Origin: a virus
DNA length: 64,000 nucleotides
Direction: 5' to 3' (one strand)
IMG/VR virus record: IMGVR_UViG_3300047558_000049
Location: 1-64,000 of that record
The notes under the pieces were generated by a model, which saw only the letters and a list, made by a program, of their open reading frames with translations, searched no databases and was not told the origin of the DNA. Below, one piece after another: positions 1 to 8,879 of the stretch. The position numbers were made by a program, and so were the translations under genes. Each line of letters begins with the position of its first letter. Positions within the stretch are counted from its first letter, which is position 1.

Positions 1-201
1 GTTCTGGAACATGCCCCCTTCGATATTTTTTAATCCCCTCATATAATTTTTTGTGTTATAGTTCGTGCATCGGTTAAGTGCAGAATTTCCTAGCCGGGTT
101 TGACTGCATCGGATTGGGGCAACTCCCGGTCGCCGACGGGCTTGTGAAATGCAAGACCAAGCATCTGGGGGCGGGCGACCCGGAGCCACATCACTAACCG
201 G
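1..201 (+). promoter_or_regulatory. Non-coding leader upstream of terminase genes
   Basis: No gene is visible here. A perfect TATAAT lies at 42-47 in AT-rich sequence and could be a -10 box for the left arm, but no good -35 is seen 16-18 bases upstream. From about 93 the sequence becomes GC-rich with nested complementary segments: 93-98 with 125-130, 128-134 with 174-180, and 106-112 with 198-205. This suggests a structured 5' leader RNA, treated as a separate finding. The segment ends at the first codon of the small terminase gene. Confidence 0.45.
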
Positions 202-831
202 ATGCCTATGATTACTGCGATTCCTGAACTGAGTCACCCACTACCCTCGGACGAGGCGGCTACGCTGTCTTTGCATGAGAAGGTGGCTGCCATGTTCAAG
301 ACGACAGAATTCCTAGAGACATTCGGTGCTGCGTCGGAGCCGACGGAAGAAGATCGCGTCAGAGCGAGAGCAGCGTTCCACGAGTCCATCGAAGCGGCCG
401 CGGATACATCCGACCCGGCAAAAATCCCTGCAAAGCTTTCCGCCATTACCACGCCTGCCTCGGTAGGCCATCTCAAAGAGATTCTGTCTGAGTACGACCA
501 TGTGGTCGTGAAGTCGGCAGTACAGATTCGCACGTTCGTGACCAACCGCCTGATCGAAGAGTCAACCAACCCTGACGCCAAGATTCGGATGCGGGCACTC
601 GAGCTGCTCGGCAAGATTGGCGACGTGGGCCTGTTCGTCGAGCGCACCGAGGTCACAGTCAAACACAAGACGACCATCGAGTTGCAGTCCTCGATCAAGG
701 AGCGCATCACCAAACTGTTGCAGGCCAAGAGCCAGCGGGAGCAGAAGCAAGAGGTCACCGACGTGCAGCCCAAGGCTGTAAGTTTGCGTGAAGCTACAGA
801 CAAATTGTTGGACGACGTGTCAGATGACTGA
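202..831 (+). CDS. terS: Probable terminase small subunit
   Basis: A 209-residue protein immediately before the large terminase gene, the usual place of the small subunit that recognises phage DNA and loads the packaging motor. The middle is helical, with a distinctive segment RMRALELLGKIGDVGLF near residues 129-145, and the C-terminal third is highly charged and probably coiled coil. No canonical HTH was recognised, so the call rests mainly on position and overall character. The start is uncertain: ATG 202 has no close Shine-Dalgarno, and ATG 208 in the same frame is as good. The 3' end overlaps the next gene. Confidence 0.6.
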   Translation: MPMITAIPELSHPLPSDEAATLSLHEKVAAMFKTTEFLETFGAASEPTEEDRVRARAAFHESIEAAADTSDPAKIPAKLSAITTPASVGHLKEILSEYDHVVVKSAVQIRTFVTNRLIEESTNPDAKIRMRALELLGKIGDVGLFVERTEVTVKHKTTIELQSSIKERITKLLQAKSQREQKQEVTDVQPKAVSLREATDKLLDDVSDD

Positions 832-1000
832 AGCCGTTTTTAAGTTCCCCGGCGTACGCCGACGTGATGACCTCCACGAATTGGTGGACGAGTTGAAGCG
901 CGTGTCGTATGCCCACGCAGAAACCCACGGTCTGACCGTGACGGAAGCCATTGGTGCACTCGAGCTGGCCAAGCACGAGTTGTTGCTGGAGCAACAATGA
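824..1000 (+). CDS. Small protein between terminase subunits
   Basis: A 58-residue protein starting at ATG 824, inside the last codons of the preceding gene, and ending in an ATGA overlap with the large terminase. It begins MTEAVFKFPGVRRRDDL and is otherwise predicted helical (DELKRVSYAHAETHGLTVTE). The tight coupling suggests co-translation with the packaging proteins. No family was recognised; an accessory packaging role is inference from position. Confidence 0.6.
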   Translation: MTEAVFKFPGVRRRDDLHELVDELKRVSYAHAETHGLTVTEAIGALELAKHELLLEQQ

Positions 1001-2541
1001 CTGAGAAAGTAGACCACGCCGCGGTAGAACTTGAGGCCCTGCTTCAGCAGGACTTGGGTTTGCTCACCGAAGACGAGCTTATGGCTTTGGAAGAAGAAGT
1101 CGTGGAAGTCGAGCGACGCGAAGCAGCGCGTGCTGCACGTGAATCGTTACTTGAGTTCTGCGTTCGGATGAACCCTGACTACAAGATTGGCGCTCACCAC
1201 CGGAAATTGGCCCAGCTACTAGAAGACATGGCGTTCGAACGTAAAGATCGCGTCGCTGTGTCAGTACCGCCACGTCACGGTAAGTCATTTCTCGTGTCAG
1301 TCTACTTTCCTGCATGGTTTTTAGGCAATTTCCCGAACAAAAAGGTCCTGATGGTGTCTCACACCACCGATTTGGCGGTGGATTTCGGCCGAAAAGTCCG
1401 AAATTTGGTGGACCAACAGACATACAAAGACATATTTCCAACTGTAACACTAGCAGCCGACTCAAAAAGTGCTGGACGTTGGAACACAAACGCAGGCGGA
1501 GAGTATTTCGCGTGCGGTGTGGGCTCTGCGCTGGCCGGTCGTGGTGCTGACCTGTTGCTGGTGGACGACCCACACAACGAACAAGACATTTTGAACGGTA
1601 ACTACGAGGCTTTCACCAAGGCATACGAGTGGTTCACGTTCGGTGCGCGTACGCGTCTGATGCCCGGCGGCCGTGTGGCTATCGTGCACACCCGTTGGCA
1701 CCCGAATGACTTGATTGGCAACATGGCCAAGGACATGGCCCGCAACGGTGAGGCCGATCAGTACGAATTCTTCGAGTTCCCAGCGATTTTCAATGAGGGC
1801 ACCGAGGATGAGAAGGCCCTGTGGCCAGAGTTCTTCGACCTCAAGGCGTTGCATCGCACCAAAGCGTCCATGCCAGCGTTCCAGTGGAACGCCCAGTACC
1901 AGCAGAACCCGACGGCCGAGGAAGGTGCGCTCATCAAGCGCGAGTGGTGGAGGCTATGGGAGCGGGAGAACCCGCCACCGTGCGACTACATCATCATGAC
2001 CCTTGACGCTGCGGCCGAATCCAACAACCGCGCTGACTTTTCCGCACTCTTGACGTGGGGTGTGTTCGAGGACGAGACCCTGACGCATGGTGCGCCACAC
2101 ATCATCTTGCTCAACGCCGTCAACGTGCGCGTGGAGTTTGGTGACTTGAAGGACCTGTGCCTGCGCGAGTACAAGGATTGGCAGCCAGACGCGTTCATCG
2201 TTGAAAAGAAGTCCAACGGCACGCCGCTGTTCCAAGAATTTCGTCGAATGGGCATCCCCGTGTCAGAATTCACCCCTCACAGGGGCACCGGTGACAAAGT
2301 TGCACGATTAAATGCTGTCTCAGATATTTTCAGATCGGGCATGGTCTGGTATCCTGCGGGTAGGCGCTGGGCAGAAGCGGTGGTCGAACAGGTCGCAGCT
2401 TTCCCAACCTCTGACCACGACGACATGGTTGACTGCACATCTATGGCGCTCGCACGCTTCCGCAATGGCGGATTCATTCGTTTAGACAGCGACTACGACG
2501 ACGAACCCGTAGGCCGCCCACGCAGAGCTGCGTACTATTAA
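997..2541 (+). CDS. terL: Terminase large subunit (packaging ATPase/nuclease)
   Basis: This 514-residue protein is the DNA-packaging motor. The ATPase domain shows a Walker A-like PPRHGKS (about residues 91-97) and a Walker B LLLVDDPHNE (about 187-196). The C-terminal nuclease domain, RNase H-like in this family, has candidate metal-binding acids at TLDAA (near 336) and DHDDMVD (near 473-479). The acidic N-terminal 45 residues look like a coiled coil that could contact the small subunit. Its ATG overlaps the previous stop (ATGA). Length and motif order fit Terminase_6/gp17-like proteins, and the protein appears intact. Confidence 0.95.
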   Translation: MTEKVDHAAVELEALLQQDLGLLTEDELMALEEEVVEVERREAARAARESLLEFCVRMNPDYKIGAHHRKLAQLLEDMAFERKDRVAVSVPPRHGKSFLVSVYFPAWFLGNFPNKKVLMVSHTTDLAVDFGRKVRNLVDQQTYKDIFPTVTLAADSKSAGRWNTNAGGEYFACGVGSALAGRGADLLLVDDPHNEQDILNGNYEAFTKAYEWFTFGARTRLMPGGRVAIVHTRWHPNDLIGNMAKDMARNGEADQYEFFEFPAIFNEGTEDEKALWPEFFDLKALHRTKASMPAFQWNAQYQQNPTAEEGALIKREWWRLWERENPPPCDYIIMTLDAAAESNNRADFSALLTWGVFEDETLTHGAPHIILLNAVNVRVEFGDLKDLCLREYKDWQPDAFIVEKKSNGTPLFQEFRRMGIPVSEFTPHRGTGDKVARLNAVSDIFRSGMVWYPAGRRWAEAVVEQVAAFPTSDHDDMVDCTSMALARFRNGGFIRLDSDYDDEPVGRPRRAAYY

Positions 2542-2550
2542 GGAACACAC

Positions 2551-5052
2551 ATGGCAATCGACAAAGCACTATACGGCGCACCAATGGGCTTGGAAGCCAC
2601 AGCCGGACAACCTGATCTTGAGATCGAAATCGAGAACCCAGAGATGGTGACACTGGATGACGGTAGCGTAGAGATCACGCTCATCCCCGGTGGTAAAGAA
2701 GAAGGTGAAGATGACTTCAACGCCAACTTGGCAGAAGAGCTTGACGAAAGCCTCATGGCCGAGTTGGGCGAGACGCTTGTTAGTGACTACGGTGACGACC
2801 TTGCATCACGCAAAGAGTGGGAGAAGACCTACACCGAAGGCTTGAAATTGTTGGGCCTCCAGTACGAAGAGCGTACTGAACCTTGGAACGGCGCGTGCGG
2901 CGTGTTCCACCCCATGCTGACAGAAGCCGTGGTGCGTTTCCAGAGCGAGACGATCATGGAGACGTTCCCTGCAATGGGCCCCGTTAAGACACAGATCATC
3001 GGCAAGCAGACCAAAGAGAAGCAAGCTGCGGCCACTCGCGTGCAAGACGACATGAACTATCAGCTCACAGAGGTGATGGTCGAGTACCGCCCCGAGCACG
3101 AGAAGATGTTGTGGAACTTGCCTATCGCGGGTTCTGCGTTTAAGAAGGTGTATTTCGACCCGGCACTAGATCGCCAAGTGTCGATGTTCATCCCCGCGGA
3201 AGATGTGATCTTGCCTTACGGCACGTCTGAAATGTCACTCGCACCGCGCATCACACACCGTATGCGCAAGACCGAGAACGAGATCAAGCGCCTCATCAAC
3301 GCTGGCTTCTATCGCGACATTGAGTTGGGTGACCCCAGCAAACAGCTCGACGAGATTCAGAAAGCCAAGGACAAAGAGACCGGCTTCAGTGCTGACCACG
3401 ATGACCGCTTCCAGTTGTTGGAGATTCAGGTCGAGTTGGACCTTGAAGGCTACGAGCACAAGGACGAGGATGGCGAACCCACAGGCATCGCTCTGCCTTA
3501 CATCGTCACGATCGTCAAAGACACCAAAGAAATCTTGGCCATCCGTCGCAACTGGAAAGAGGGCGACGACACCTACCAAAAGCGCCAGCACATGGTGCAC
3601 TACCAATACATCCCCGGCTTCGGTGCGTATGGCTTCGGCTTGATTCACTTGATCGGCGGCGCAACCAAGAGCGCCACATCCATCACACGCCAGTTGGTGG
3701 ACGCTGGTACGTTGAGCAACTTGCCCGGCGGTATGAAGACCCGCGGTTTGCGCATCAAGGGCGACGACACACCGATCGCACCCGGCGAGTTCCGTGACGT
3801 GGACATCACATCTGGCTCGTTGCGCGACAACATCGTGCCGCTGCCATACAAGGAGCCATCGCAAACTCTGTTGGCGTTGATGAACCAGATCGTTGACGAC
3901 GCACGCCGCTTCGCCGCTGTGGCTGACATGAAGGTGTCGGACATGAGCGCCAACGCGCCCGTGGGTACAACACTGGCCATCCTTGAGCGCATGTTGAAGG
4001 TGATGTCTGCTGTGCAGGCCCGCTTGCACTACAGCCTCAAACAAGAATTGAAGTTGTTGGCTGGCATCATCCGCGACTACACAGACCCAGATTACAGCTA
4101 CGAAGCCGACGGTCCCCGCGGTGCGCAGGCTAAAGAGTCTGACTATCACCAAGTCGAAGTCATCCCTGTTAGCGACCCCAACGCCGCAACCATGTCACAA
4201 CGCGTGGTTCAGTACCAAGCCGTCATGCAGATGGCTGAGAAGGCACCACAGATTTACGACCAGCCCTACCTGCATCGCCAGATGTTGGAAGTGCTTGGTG
4301 TGAAGCACGCCGACAAGTTGGTACCAACCGAAGACGACATGAAGCCGGTGGACCCAGTGACAGAGAACATGAACGTGTTGAAGAACAAACCTGTCAAGGC
4401 GTTCCTCGAACAAGACCACGACGCACACATCGCTGTGCACATGGCTGCTATGCAAGACCCCAAGCTCATGCAGATCATGGGTCAGAACCCACAGGCCCAA
4501 CTCATCTTGGGTGCTATGCACGCTCACTTGGCCGAACACGCTGGCTTCGCATATCGCAAGAAGATCGAAGAGCAGTTGGGTGTACCACTCCCATTGCCCG
4601 GCAAGGACCAAGACCCAGAGATCGAGCGCGAGTTGGCACCATTGATCGCGCAAGCTGCACAACAGTTGTTGAAGCAGAACCAGATCGACATGGCCCAACA
4701 GCAACAGGCACAAGCTGCACAGCAAGCTGCCCAAGACCCATCTACCCAGATCGACTTGCAGAAGCTGCAACTCGAAGGTGCGAAAGTTCAGATCGCCCAG
4801 AAGAAGTTGGAGATGGATGCGGCCGCCAAGGCAGACCAAATCGACGTCGAACGCGAACGTATCGCTGCGCAAGAGCGCATCGCCGGTATGCAGGTCGGCG
4901 CAAAAACAGCCCACGACAAGGCATCCTTGTCAGCTAAACAACAAGCCGAAGGCTTGCGTATTGGTGTTGACATCGCACGTTCGAAAGAACAGATGCAGCA
5001 CCAAGCACATCAATCCGCCCAACAGGCGCAACAAAAGAAGGAATCTAATTGA
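2551..5052 (+). CDS. Portal protein
   Basis: An 833-residue portal, the dodecameric vertex ring through which DNA is pumped. It follows the large terminase by 9 bases behind an AAGGAACACAC ribosome site. The N-terminal 60 residues are very acidic and the core is typical of long P22-type portals. The last 140 residues are Gln/Ala-rich and charged heptads (AQQQQAQAAQQAAQ and similar), a likely coiled-coil barrel. The length exceeds the roughly 725-residue P22 portal and fits podovirus-like heads. The family call is by recognition of order and style, since portals diverge strongly. Confidence 0.85.
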   Translation: MAIDKALYGAPMGLEATAGQPDLEIEIENPEMVTLDDGSVEITLIPGGKEEGEDDFNANLAEELDESLMAELGETLVSDYGDDLASRKEWEKTYTEGLKLLGLQYEERTEPWNGACGVFHPMLTEAVVRFQSETIMETFPAMGPVKTQIIGKQTKEKQAAATRVQDDMNYQLTEVMVEYRPEHEKMLWNLPIAGSAFKKVYFDPALDRQVSMFIPAEDVILPYGTSEMSLAPRITHRMRKTENEIKRLINAGFYRDIELGDPSKQLDEIQKAKDKETGFSADHDDRFQLLEIQVELDLEGYEHKDEDGEPTGIALPYIVTIVKDTKEILAIRRNWKEGDDTYQKRQHMVHYQYIPGFGAYGFGLIHLIGGATKSATSITRQLVDAGTLSNLPGGMKTRGLRIKGDDTPIAPGEFRDVDITSGSLRDNIVPLPYKEPSQTLLALMNQIVDDARRFAAVADMKVSDMSANAPVGTTLAILERMLKVMSAVQARLHYSLKQELKLLAGIIRDYTDPDYSYEADGPRGAQAKESDYHQVEVIPVSDPNAATMSQRVVQYQAVMQMAEKAPQIYDQPYLHRQMLEVLGVKHADKLVPTEDDMKPVDPVTENMNVLKNKPVKAFLEQDHDAHIAVHMAAMQDPKLMQIMGQNPQAQLILGAMHAHLAEHAGFAYRKKIEEQLGVPLPLPGKDQDPEIERELAPLIAQAAQQLLKQNQIDMAQQQQAQAAQQAAQDPSTQIDLQKLQLEGAKVQIAQKKLEMDAAAKADQIDVERERIAAQERIAGMQVGAKTAHDKASLSAKQQAEGLRIGVDIARSKEQMQHQAHQSAQQAQQKKESN

Positions 5053-5243
5053 TACCTGAACTAGAAATCTTGCGGAAGAAATTCCGTGAACGCATGAACG
5101 ATGTCGCGGATAACGTGTCAACGGGTAAATGCGCTGATTTTGGTGAATACCAAAAACTCTGCGGGGTGATCGAGGGCTTGGCCTACGCAGAACGTGACTT
5201 AATCGACCTCGCAGAAACTATGGAGAAAGCTCAAGATGAGTGA
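5049..5243 (+). CDS. Small helical protein after portal (TTG start)
   Basis: A 64-residue protein whose TTG initiation codon overlaps the portal stop (TTGA). A strong AAGAAGGAAT Shine-Dalgarno lies inside the portal's last codons, so translation is probably coupled. The sequence is fully helical and charged (LEILRKKFRERMNDVADN) and resembles the small coupling proteins often found beside phage head genes. It overlaps the co-chaperonin gene by eight bases. Function is unknown. Confidence 0.65.
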   Translation: MIPELEILRKKFRERMNDVADNVSTGKCADFGEYQKLCGVIEGLAYAERDLIDLAETMEKAQDE

Positions 5244-5685
5244 AATCATTTTGCCTAACGCTGGCATCATCACACCCGGTATGTATGCCATCCCTGAAGT
5301 CCCACAGATTTCAGAAAAACAAGTCGAAGAAATCCCAATTGAGGAACGTGCACGCCAACTGCCCGAACCAAAAGGCTGGATGATTTTGGCTGCCGTGATT
5401 GATGTACCTGAGACATTCGAAGGTTCAAACATTATTCGCGCTGAAGCTACACGCAAGTCAGATGAGATGACCTCACCTGTGCTCTACGTGATGCAACTGG
5501 GCCCAGAAGCCTACAAAGACGAAACCAAATTCCCAAGCGGCCCCCGCTGCAAGGAAGGTGATTTCATCTTGACTCGCCCCTACGCAGGTACGCGAGTAAA
5601 AATCCACGGCAAAGAATTCCGCTTGCTCAACGACGACCAAGTAGAAGCGACCGTGCAAGACCCACGTGGCATTAGCCGCGCATAA
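5236..5685 (+). CDS. GroES-like co-chaperonin
   Basis: A 149-residue protein whose second half resembles the GroES/gp31 beta-barrel: LYVMQLGPEAYKD, then GDFILTRPYAGTRVKIHGKE, and a closing LLNDDQVEATV. Phage co-chaperonins such as T4 Gp31 replace host GroES on GroEL to fold the capsid protein. Its position between portal and scaffold/capsid genes fits that job. The first 45 residues are an extra extension compared with bacterial GroES. Recognition is by motif and context; the mobile loop that would contact GroEL was not firmly located. Confidence 0.72.
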   Translation: MSEIILPNAGIITPGMYAIPEVPQISEKQVEEIPIEERARQLPEPKGWMILAAVIDVPETFEGSNIIRAEATRKSDEMTSPVLYVMQLGPEAYKDETKFPSGPRCKEGDFILTRPYAGTRVKIHGKEFRLLNDDQVEATVQDPRGISRA

Positions 5686-5695
5686 GGAGTGAACG

Positions 5696-6739
5696 ATGTC
5701 TAAATTTAGAGGCGATACGTTCAAGTTCCCCGATGAAGTCCAAGTCAAACCCAAAGTGGGTGCGGAAGACGACGCAAAGGTGGAGTTTGAAATCGAGGGC
5801 CAAGAAGTCAAAGATGACAGCGACAAGGTTGTCAAGGAAGACAAGCCCAAGAAAGACGAACCTGAGATTGAGATTGTTGAAGACGAACCTGAGATTGAGA
5901 AGGCCACACCACATGCGGCCGACCCAGACGAAGAAGAGTTGGACCAATACTCATCGAACGTTAAAAAGCGAATTGACAAGCTGACACTGGCTCGTCGTGA
6001 AGAAGAGCGTGCAAAGCAGGCAGCCCTTCGCGAAAAGGCAGAGCTTGAACGTCTCGCACAAGCGGTGACGGAAGAAAACCGTCGCTTGCAAGAGTACATG
6101 CAGAACGGCGAGAAAGCCTACATGGAGAAGGTGCAAGCCCTCGCCCAAGTAGAGCTGGAACGCGCCAAGCAGAAGATGAGCCAAGCGTACGACGCGGGCG
6201 ATTCGTCAGCATTGGCTAATGCACAGGAAGAAATGATGTTGGCCGGGCTAAAAGTGCAACAAGCACAAAATTTTCGCCCAACCCCTATACAACAGCTAAA
6301 ACCTGTAGTACAGTCCGCTCAAACGGCCCCCGCAGAGGTAGAGCCCGACCTAGACCCAAAGACAGCCGCATGGATGTCCAAGAATGAATGGTTCGGCGAT
6401 GCTAAGAAAAAAGCCATGACCAGCTATGCGATGGGACTGCACCAAGAATTGGTCGATGATTACGGGCAAGACTTTGCCCGCACGGATAAATACTTCCAAC
6501 ATATCGACGCTCAAATGCGTCGCGTCTTCCCCGGTGAATTCGGCATTGAGCCCGAAGAAACCACCCGGGAAACCCCAACCAAGACAAAACCCGCAACTGT
6601 TGTTGCGCCTGCGAGTCGTGTGACGGCGGCGAAGAAAATTCGCTTGACCCAAACACAAGTGTCGATTGCCAAACGGCTAGGCGTCCCACTTGAAACTTAT
6701 GCAAAACATGTAGCTGCTATGGAGAAACAAAATGGCTGA
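5696..6739 (+). CDS. Capsid scaffolding protein
   Basis: A 347-residue, highly charged, mostly helical protein between portal and capsid genes, as expected for an internal scaffold. Residues 20-85 are extremely acidic with an internal repeat (EPEIEIVEDEPEIE). Residues about 85-170 form a long charged coiled coil (REEERAKQAALREKAELERL). A compact segment WMSKNEWFGD follows near 230, and the basic C-terminus ends LGVPLETYAKHVAAMEKQNG, which could bind capsid protein. The ribosome site is AAGGAGTGAACG. No protease is apparent nearby, so the scaffold may leave intact. Confidence 0.75.
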   Translation: MSKFRGDTFKFPDEVQVKPKVGAEDDAKVEFEIEGQEVKDDSDKVVKEDKPKKDEPEIEIVEDEPEIEKATPHAADPDEEELDQYSSNVKKRIDKLTLARREEERAKQAALREKAELERLAQAVTEENRRLQEYMQNGEKAYMEKVQALAQVELERAKQKMSQAYDAGDSSALANAQEEMMLAGLKVQQAQNFRPTPIQQLKPVVQSAQTAPAEVEPDLDPKTAAWMSKNEWFGDAKKKAMTSYAMGLHQELVDDYGQDFARTDKYFQHIDAQMRRVFPGEFGIEPEETTRETPTKTKPATVVAPASRVTAAKKIRLTQTQVSIAKRLGVPLETYAKHVAAMEKQNG

Positions 6740-7181
6740 AATTGACCGTAACCCACGTACCAAATCCACTCGCGACGCTACCAAGCGTGTCGGATGGAAA
6801 CCAGCAAGTATTCTTCCAGAGCCAGACAAACGACCCGGTATCGGGCACCGTTGGATTGCTACATCCGTGCTAGGCGAATCCCAGCACACCAACGTGTCGA
6901 AAAAACGACGCGAAGGTTGGGAACCTGTACGTGCAGAAGATTATCCAGAACTTGAAGTTGTGGGTAATGCTCAAGGAAACGTCGAGATCGGTGGCTTGAT
7001 GCTCTGCTCTGCCCCGCTTGAGATGATTGATTCCCGTAATGAGTATTACGCGAACGCTTCTCAAGCACAAACCGACTCTGTTGACCACAAGTTCACTGGG
7101 CTCTCAGACCCCCGTATGCCTGTGTTCTCTGAGAAAAAATCGGGTGTGTCGCGAGGCGCATCCTTTGGAACTGGAAATTAA
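6732..7181 (+). CDS. Head-region protein of unknown function
   Basis: A 149-residue soluble protein overlapping the scaffold gene by eight bases. Its N-terminus is basic (NPRTKSTRDATKRVGW), and the middle holds RPGIGHRWIATSVLGES and GGLMLCSAPLEMIDSR. The C-terminus is Ser/Gly-rich. No catalytic pattern was recognised. Position between scaffold and capsid suggests a head assembly or minor head component. Confidence 0.55.
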   Translation: MAEIDRNPRTKSTRDATKRVGWKPASILPEPDKRPGIGHRWIATSVLGESQHTNVSKKRREGWEPVRAEDYPELEVVGNAQGNVEIGGLMLCSAPLEMIDSRNEYYANASQAQTDSVDHKFTGLSDPRMPVFSEKKSGVSRGASFGTGN

Positions 7182-7194
7182 CTAGGAGCTAACT

Positions 7195-7791
7195 ATGGCA
7201 TTCCCAACTGTCTCAGCACCTTATGGCTTGGACCCCGTCAATTCGCTTGACGGTAAGCCCTACGCCGGTGCTACCCGCCTGATTCCCGTTGCCGCTGGTT
7301 TCGGTACTGCCATTTTCAATGGCGATACCGTGCAAATCGACAGCACCGGTTATCTCATTAAATCAACCTCAACTAACGCTGGCACTATCGTTGGCGTGTG
7401 TATGGGTGGTCAATACGTGAACTCGAGCGGTCAAACCGTTCAAGGTCAGTACATCCCTGCATTGGCTTCGACTGCTGCTAACCCAGCATACGCCTACGTT
7501 GTGGACGACCAACAAGCATTGTTCAAAGTGGCCGTTGTTACCTCTGGTACAACTATGGGCACCGCGAGCCGCGCTGATGTCGGTTCTAACGTTGCTTTGG
7601 TGTTGAACGCTGGTTCCACTACCACCGGTGACTCAGCTTTTGCTGTGACATTGACTGGTGCTGGTACAACTGCAACCATCCCATTGCGCGTTATCGACGT
7701 GGTTGAGCAAACTGCCACTGCTCCCGGTGTGTACACCGAGTTGTTGGTGAAGATCAACGCCCACCAATACAACAACACTACTGGTGTTTAA
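7195..7791 (+). CDS. Probable capsid decoration or minor head protein
   Basis: A 198-residue, Thr/Ala/Gly-rich, beta-strand-dominated protein directly upstream of the major capsid gene, 10 bases apart, behind CTAGGAGCTAACT. It opens AFPTVSAPYGLDPVNSLDG and carries no charge clusters, like many abundant virion surface proteins. The highly regular strand pattern and strong ribosome site suggest high expression. Decoration is inference; it could also be a secondary capsid protein. Confidence 0.55.
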   Translation: MAFPTVSAPYGLDPVNSLDGKPYAGATRLIPVAAGFGTAIFNGDTVQIDSTGYLIKSTSTNAGTIVGVCMGGQYVNSSGQTVQGQYIPALASTAANPAYAYVVDDQQALFKVAVVTSGTTMGTASRADVGSNVALVLNAGSTTTGDSAFAVTLTGAGTTATIPLRVIDVVEQTATAPGVYTELLVKINAHQYNNTTGV

Positions 7792-7801
7792 GGAGTAAAA
7801 C

Positions 7802-8731
7802 ATGGCTATTTCACGCGCACAACTGCTCAAAGAATTGCTGCCCGGCCTGAACGCTTTGTTCGGCATGGAATATGCACGCTACGGCGAAGAGCACAAAGAA
7901 ATCTTCGAAACAGAAGCCTCTGAGCGTTCATTCGAAGAAGAAACCAAGCTGTCTGGCTTCACTGCCGCACCAGTCAAAAACGAAGGTTCTGCCATCGCTT
8001 ATGACAATGCGCAAGAAGCATGGACTGCACGTTACAACCACGAGACAATCGCACAAGGTTTCTCTATCACTGAAGAAGCGATGGAAGACAACTTGTACGA
8101 CAGCTTGAGCAATCGTTACACGAAAGCTTTGGCCCGCTCGATGGCTTACACCAAGCAAGTTAAAGCTGCTGCTATCTTGAACAACGGCTTCAGCCAAAAC
8201 TACCTCGGTGGTGACGGCGTGTCATTGTTTGGTTACAACAGCTCTGGCACATTGGTGAACCACCCATTGGTTTCTGGTGGTACCAACGCCAACACACCCG
8301 CTGTCGCCGCCGACTTGAACGAGACTTCTTTGGAAGCCGCCGTGATTCAAATCGCTGGTTGGACAGACGAACGTGGTCTGTTGATCGCCGCACGTCCTAA
8401 GAAATTGGTTGTGCCTCCAAACCTGATGTTCGTTGCAAAACGTCTGTTGGACACCGAACTCCGCGTCGGTACAACTGACAACGACATCAACGCGTTGAAG
8501 CAAATGGGCGCAATCCCAGAAGGCTACACCGTTAACCACTTCTTGACAGACACCAACGCATGGTTCCTGTTGACAGACGTGCCAAACGGCTTGAAGCACT
8601 TCGAACGCGTGGCTTTGGCCACTTCGATGGACGGTGACTTCGACACCGGCAACGTGCGCTACAAGGCACGTGAGCGTTACAGCTTCGGCTGGTCTGACCC
8701 ACTCGGCGTCTACGGCTCTGCTGGCGCTTAA
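7802..8731 (+). CDS. Major capsid protein
   Basis: A 309-residue protein with the layout of HK97-fold capsid proteins of the Mu gpT-like branch. The helical N-arm includes GLNALFGMEYARYGEEH, followed by ETKLSGF, then an ALARSMAYTKQVKAAAIL helix. A later AARPKKLVVPPNLMFVAKRL segment and a C-terminal TDNDIN...GYTVNHFLTDTNAWFLLTD block are typical of the A-domain. It sits between scaffold/decoration genes and a strong terminator, a classic site for the most highly expressed phage gene. The ribosome site is AAGGAGTAAAAC. Confidence 0.88.
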   Translation: MAISRAQLLKELLPGLNALFGMEYARYGEEHKEIFETEASERSFEEETKLSGFTAAPVKNEGSAIAYDNAQEAWTARYNHETIAQGFSITEEAMEDNLYDSLSNRYTKALARSMAYTKQVKAAAILNNGFSQNYLGGDGVSLFGYNSSGTLVNHPLVSGGTNANTPAVAADLNETSLEAAVIQIAGWTDERGLLIAARPKKLVVPPNLMFVAKRLLDTELRVGTTDNDINALKQMGAIPEGYTVNHFLTDTNAWFLLTDVPNGLKHFERVALATSMDGDFDTGNVRYKARERYSFGWSDPLGVYGSAGA

Positions 8732-8741
8732 TGCACCACTG

Positions 8742-8769
8742 AAAAGGTCCTTCGGGACCTTTTCTTTTT
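8742..8769 (+). terminator. Rho-independent terminator after capsid gene
   Basis: A 9-bp stem AAAAGGTCC/GGACCTTTT closed by a TTCG tetraloop and running into TTTTCTTTTT, 10 bases after the capsid stop. It probably limits read-through so that head proteins are made in excess over downstream tail proteins. Confidence 0.92.
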
Positions 8770-8879
8770 GGTGAAACGGGTGTATATTCACCCCAACCGG
8801 AATTTTCGGTGCGGCAAACAGGTCCGGCTGACCACATGCAGATTGGCGCACCACAACGCATGATTTAAGGAGCATCCTC
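8770..8879 (+). promoter_or_regulatory. Leader between terminator and next gene
   Basis: About 110 bases without a gene. It follows the capsid terminator and ends in a strong TTTAAGGAGCATCCTC ribosome site. A TGTATATT sequence at 8781-8788 could be an extended -10 box, but no convincing -35 accompanies it. A short inverted segment (CCGGAATTTTCGG) is present. A promoter restarting transcription here is plausible, not proven. Confidence 0.35.

Noticed and set aside
3235-4152. Long - strand open frame opposite the portal gene
   Set aside because: Antisense of a well supported portal; product is a His/Val/Leu-rich reverse translation without motifs.
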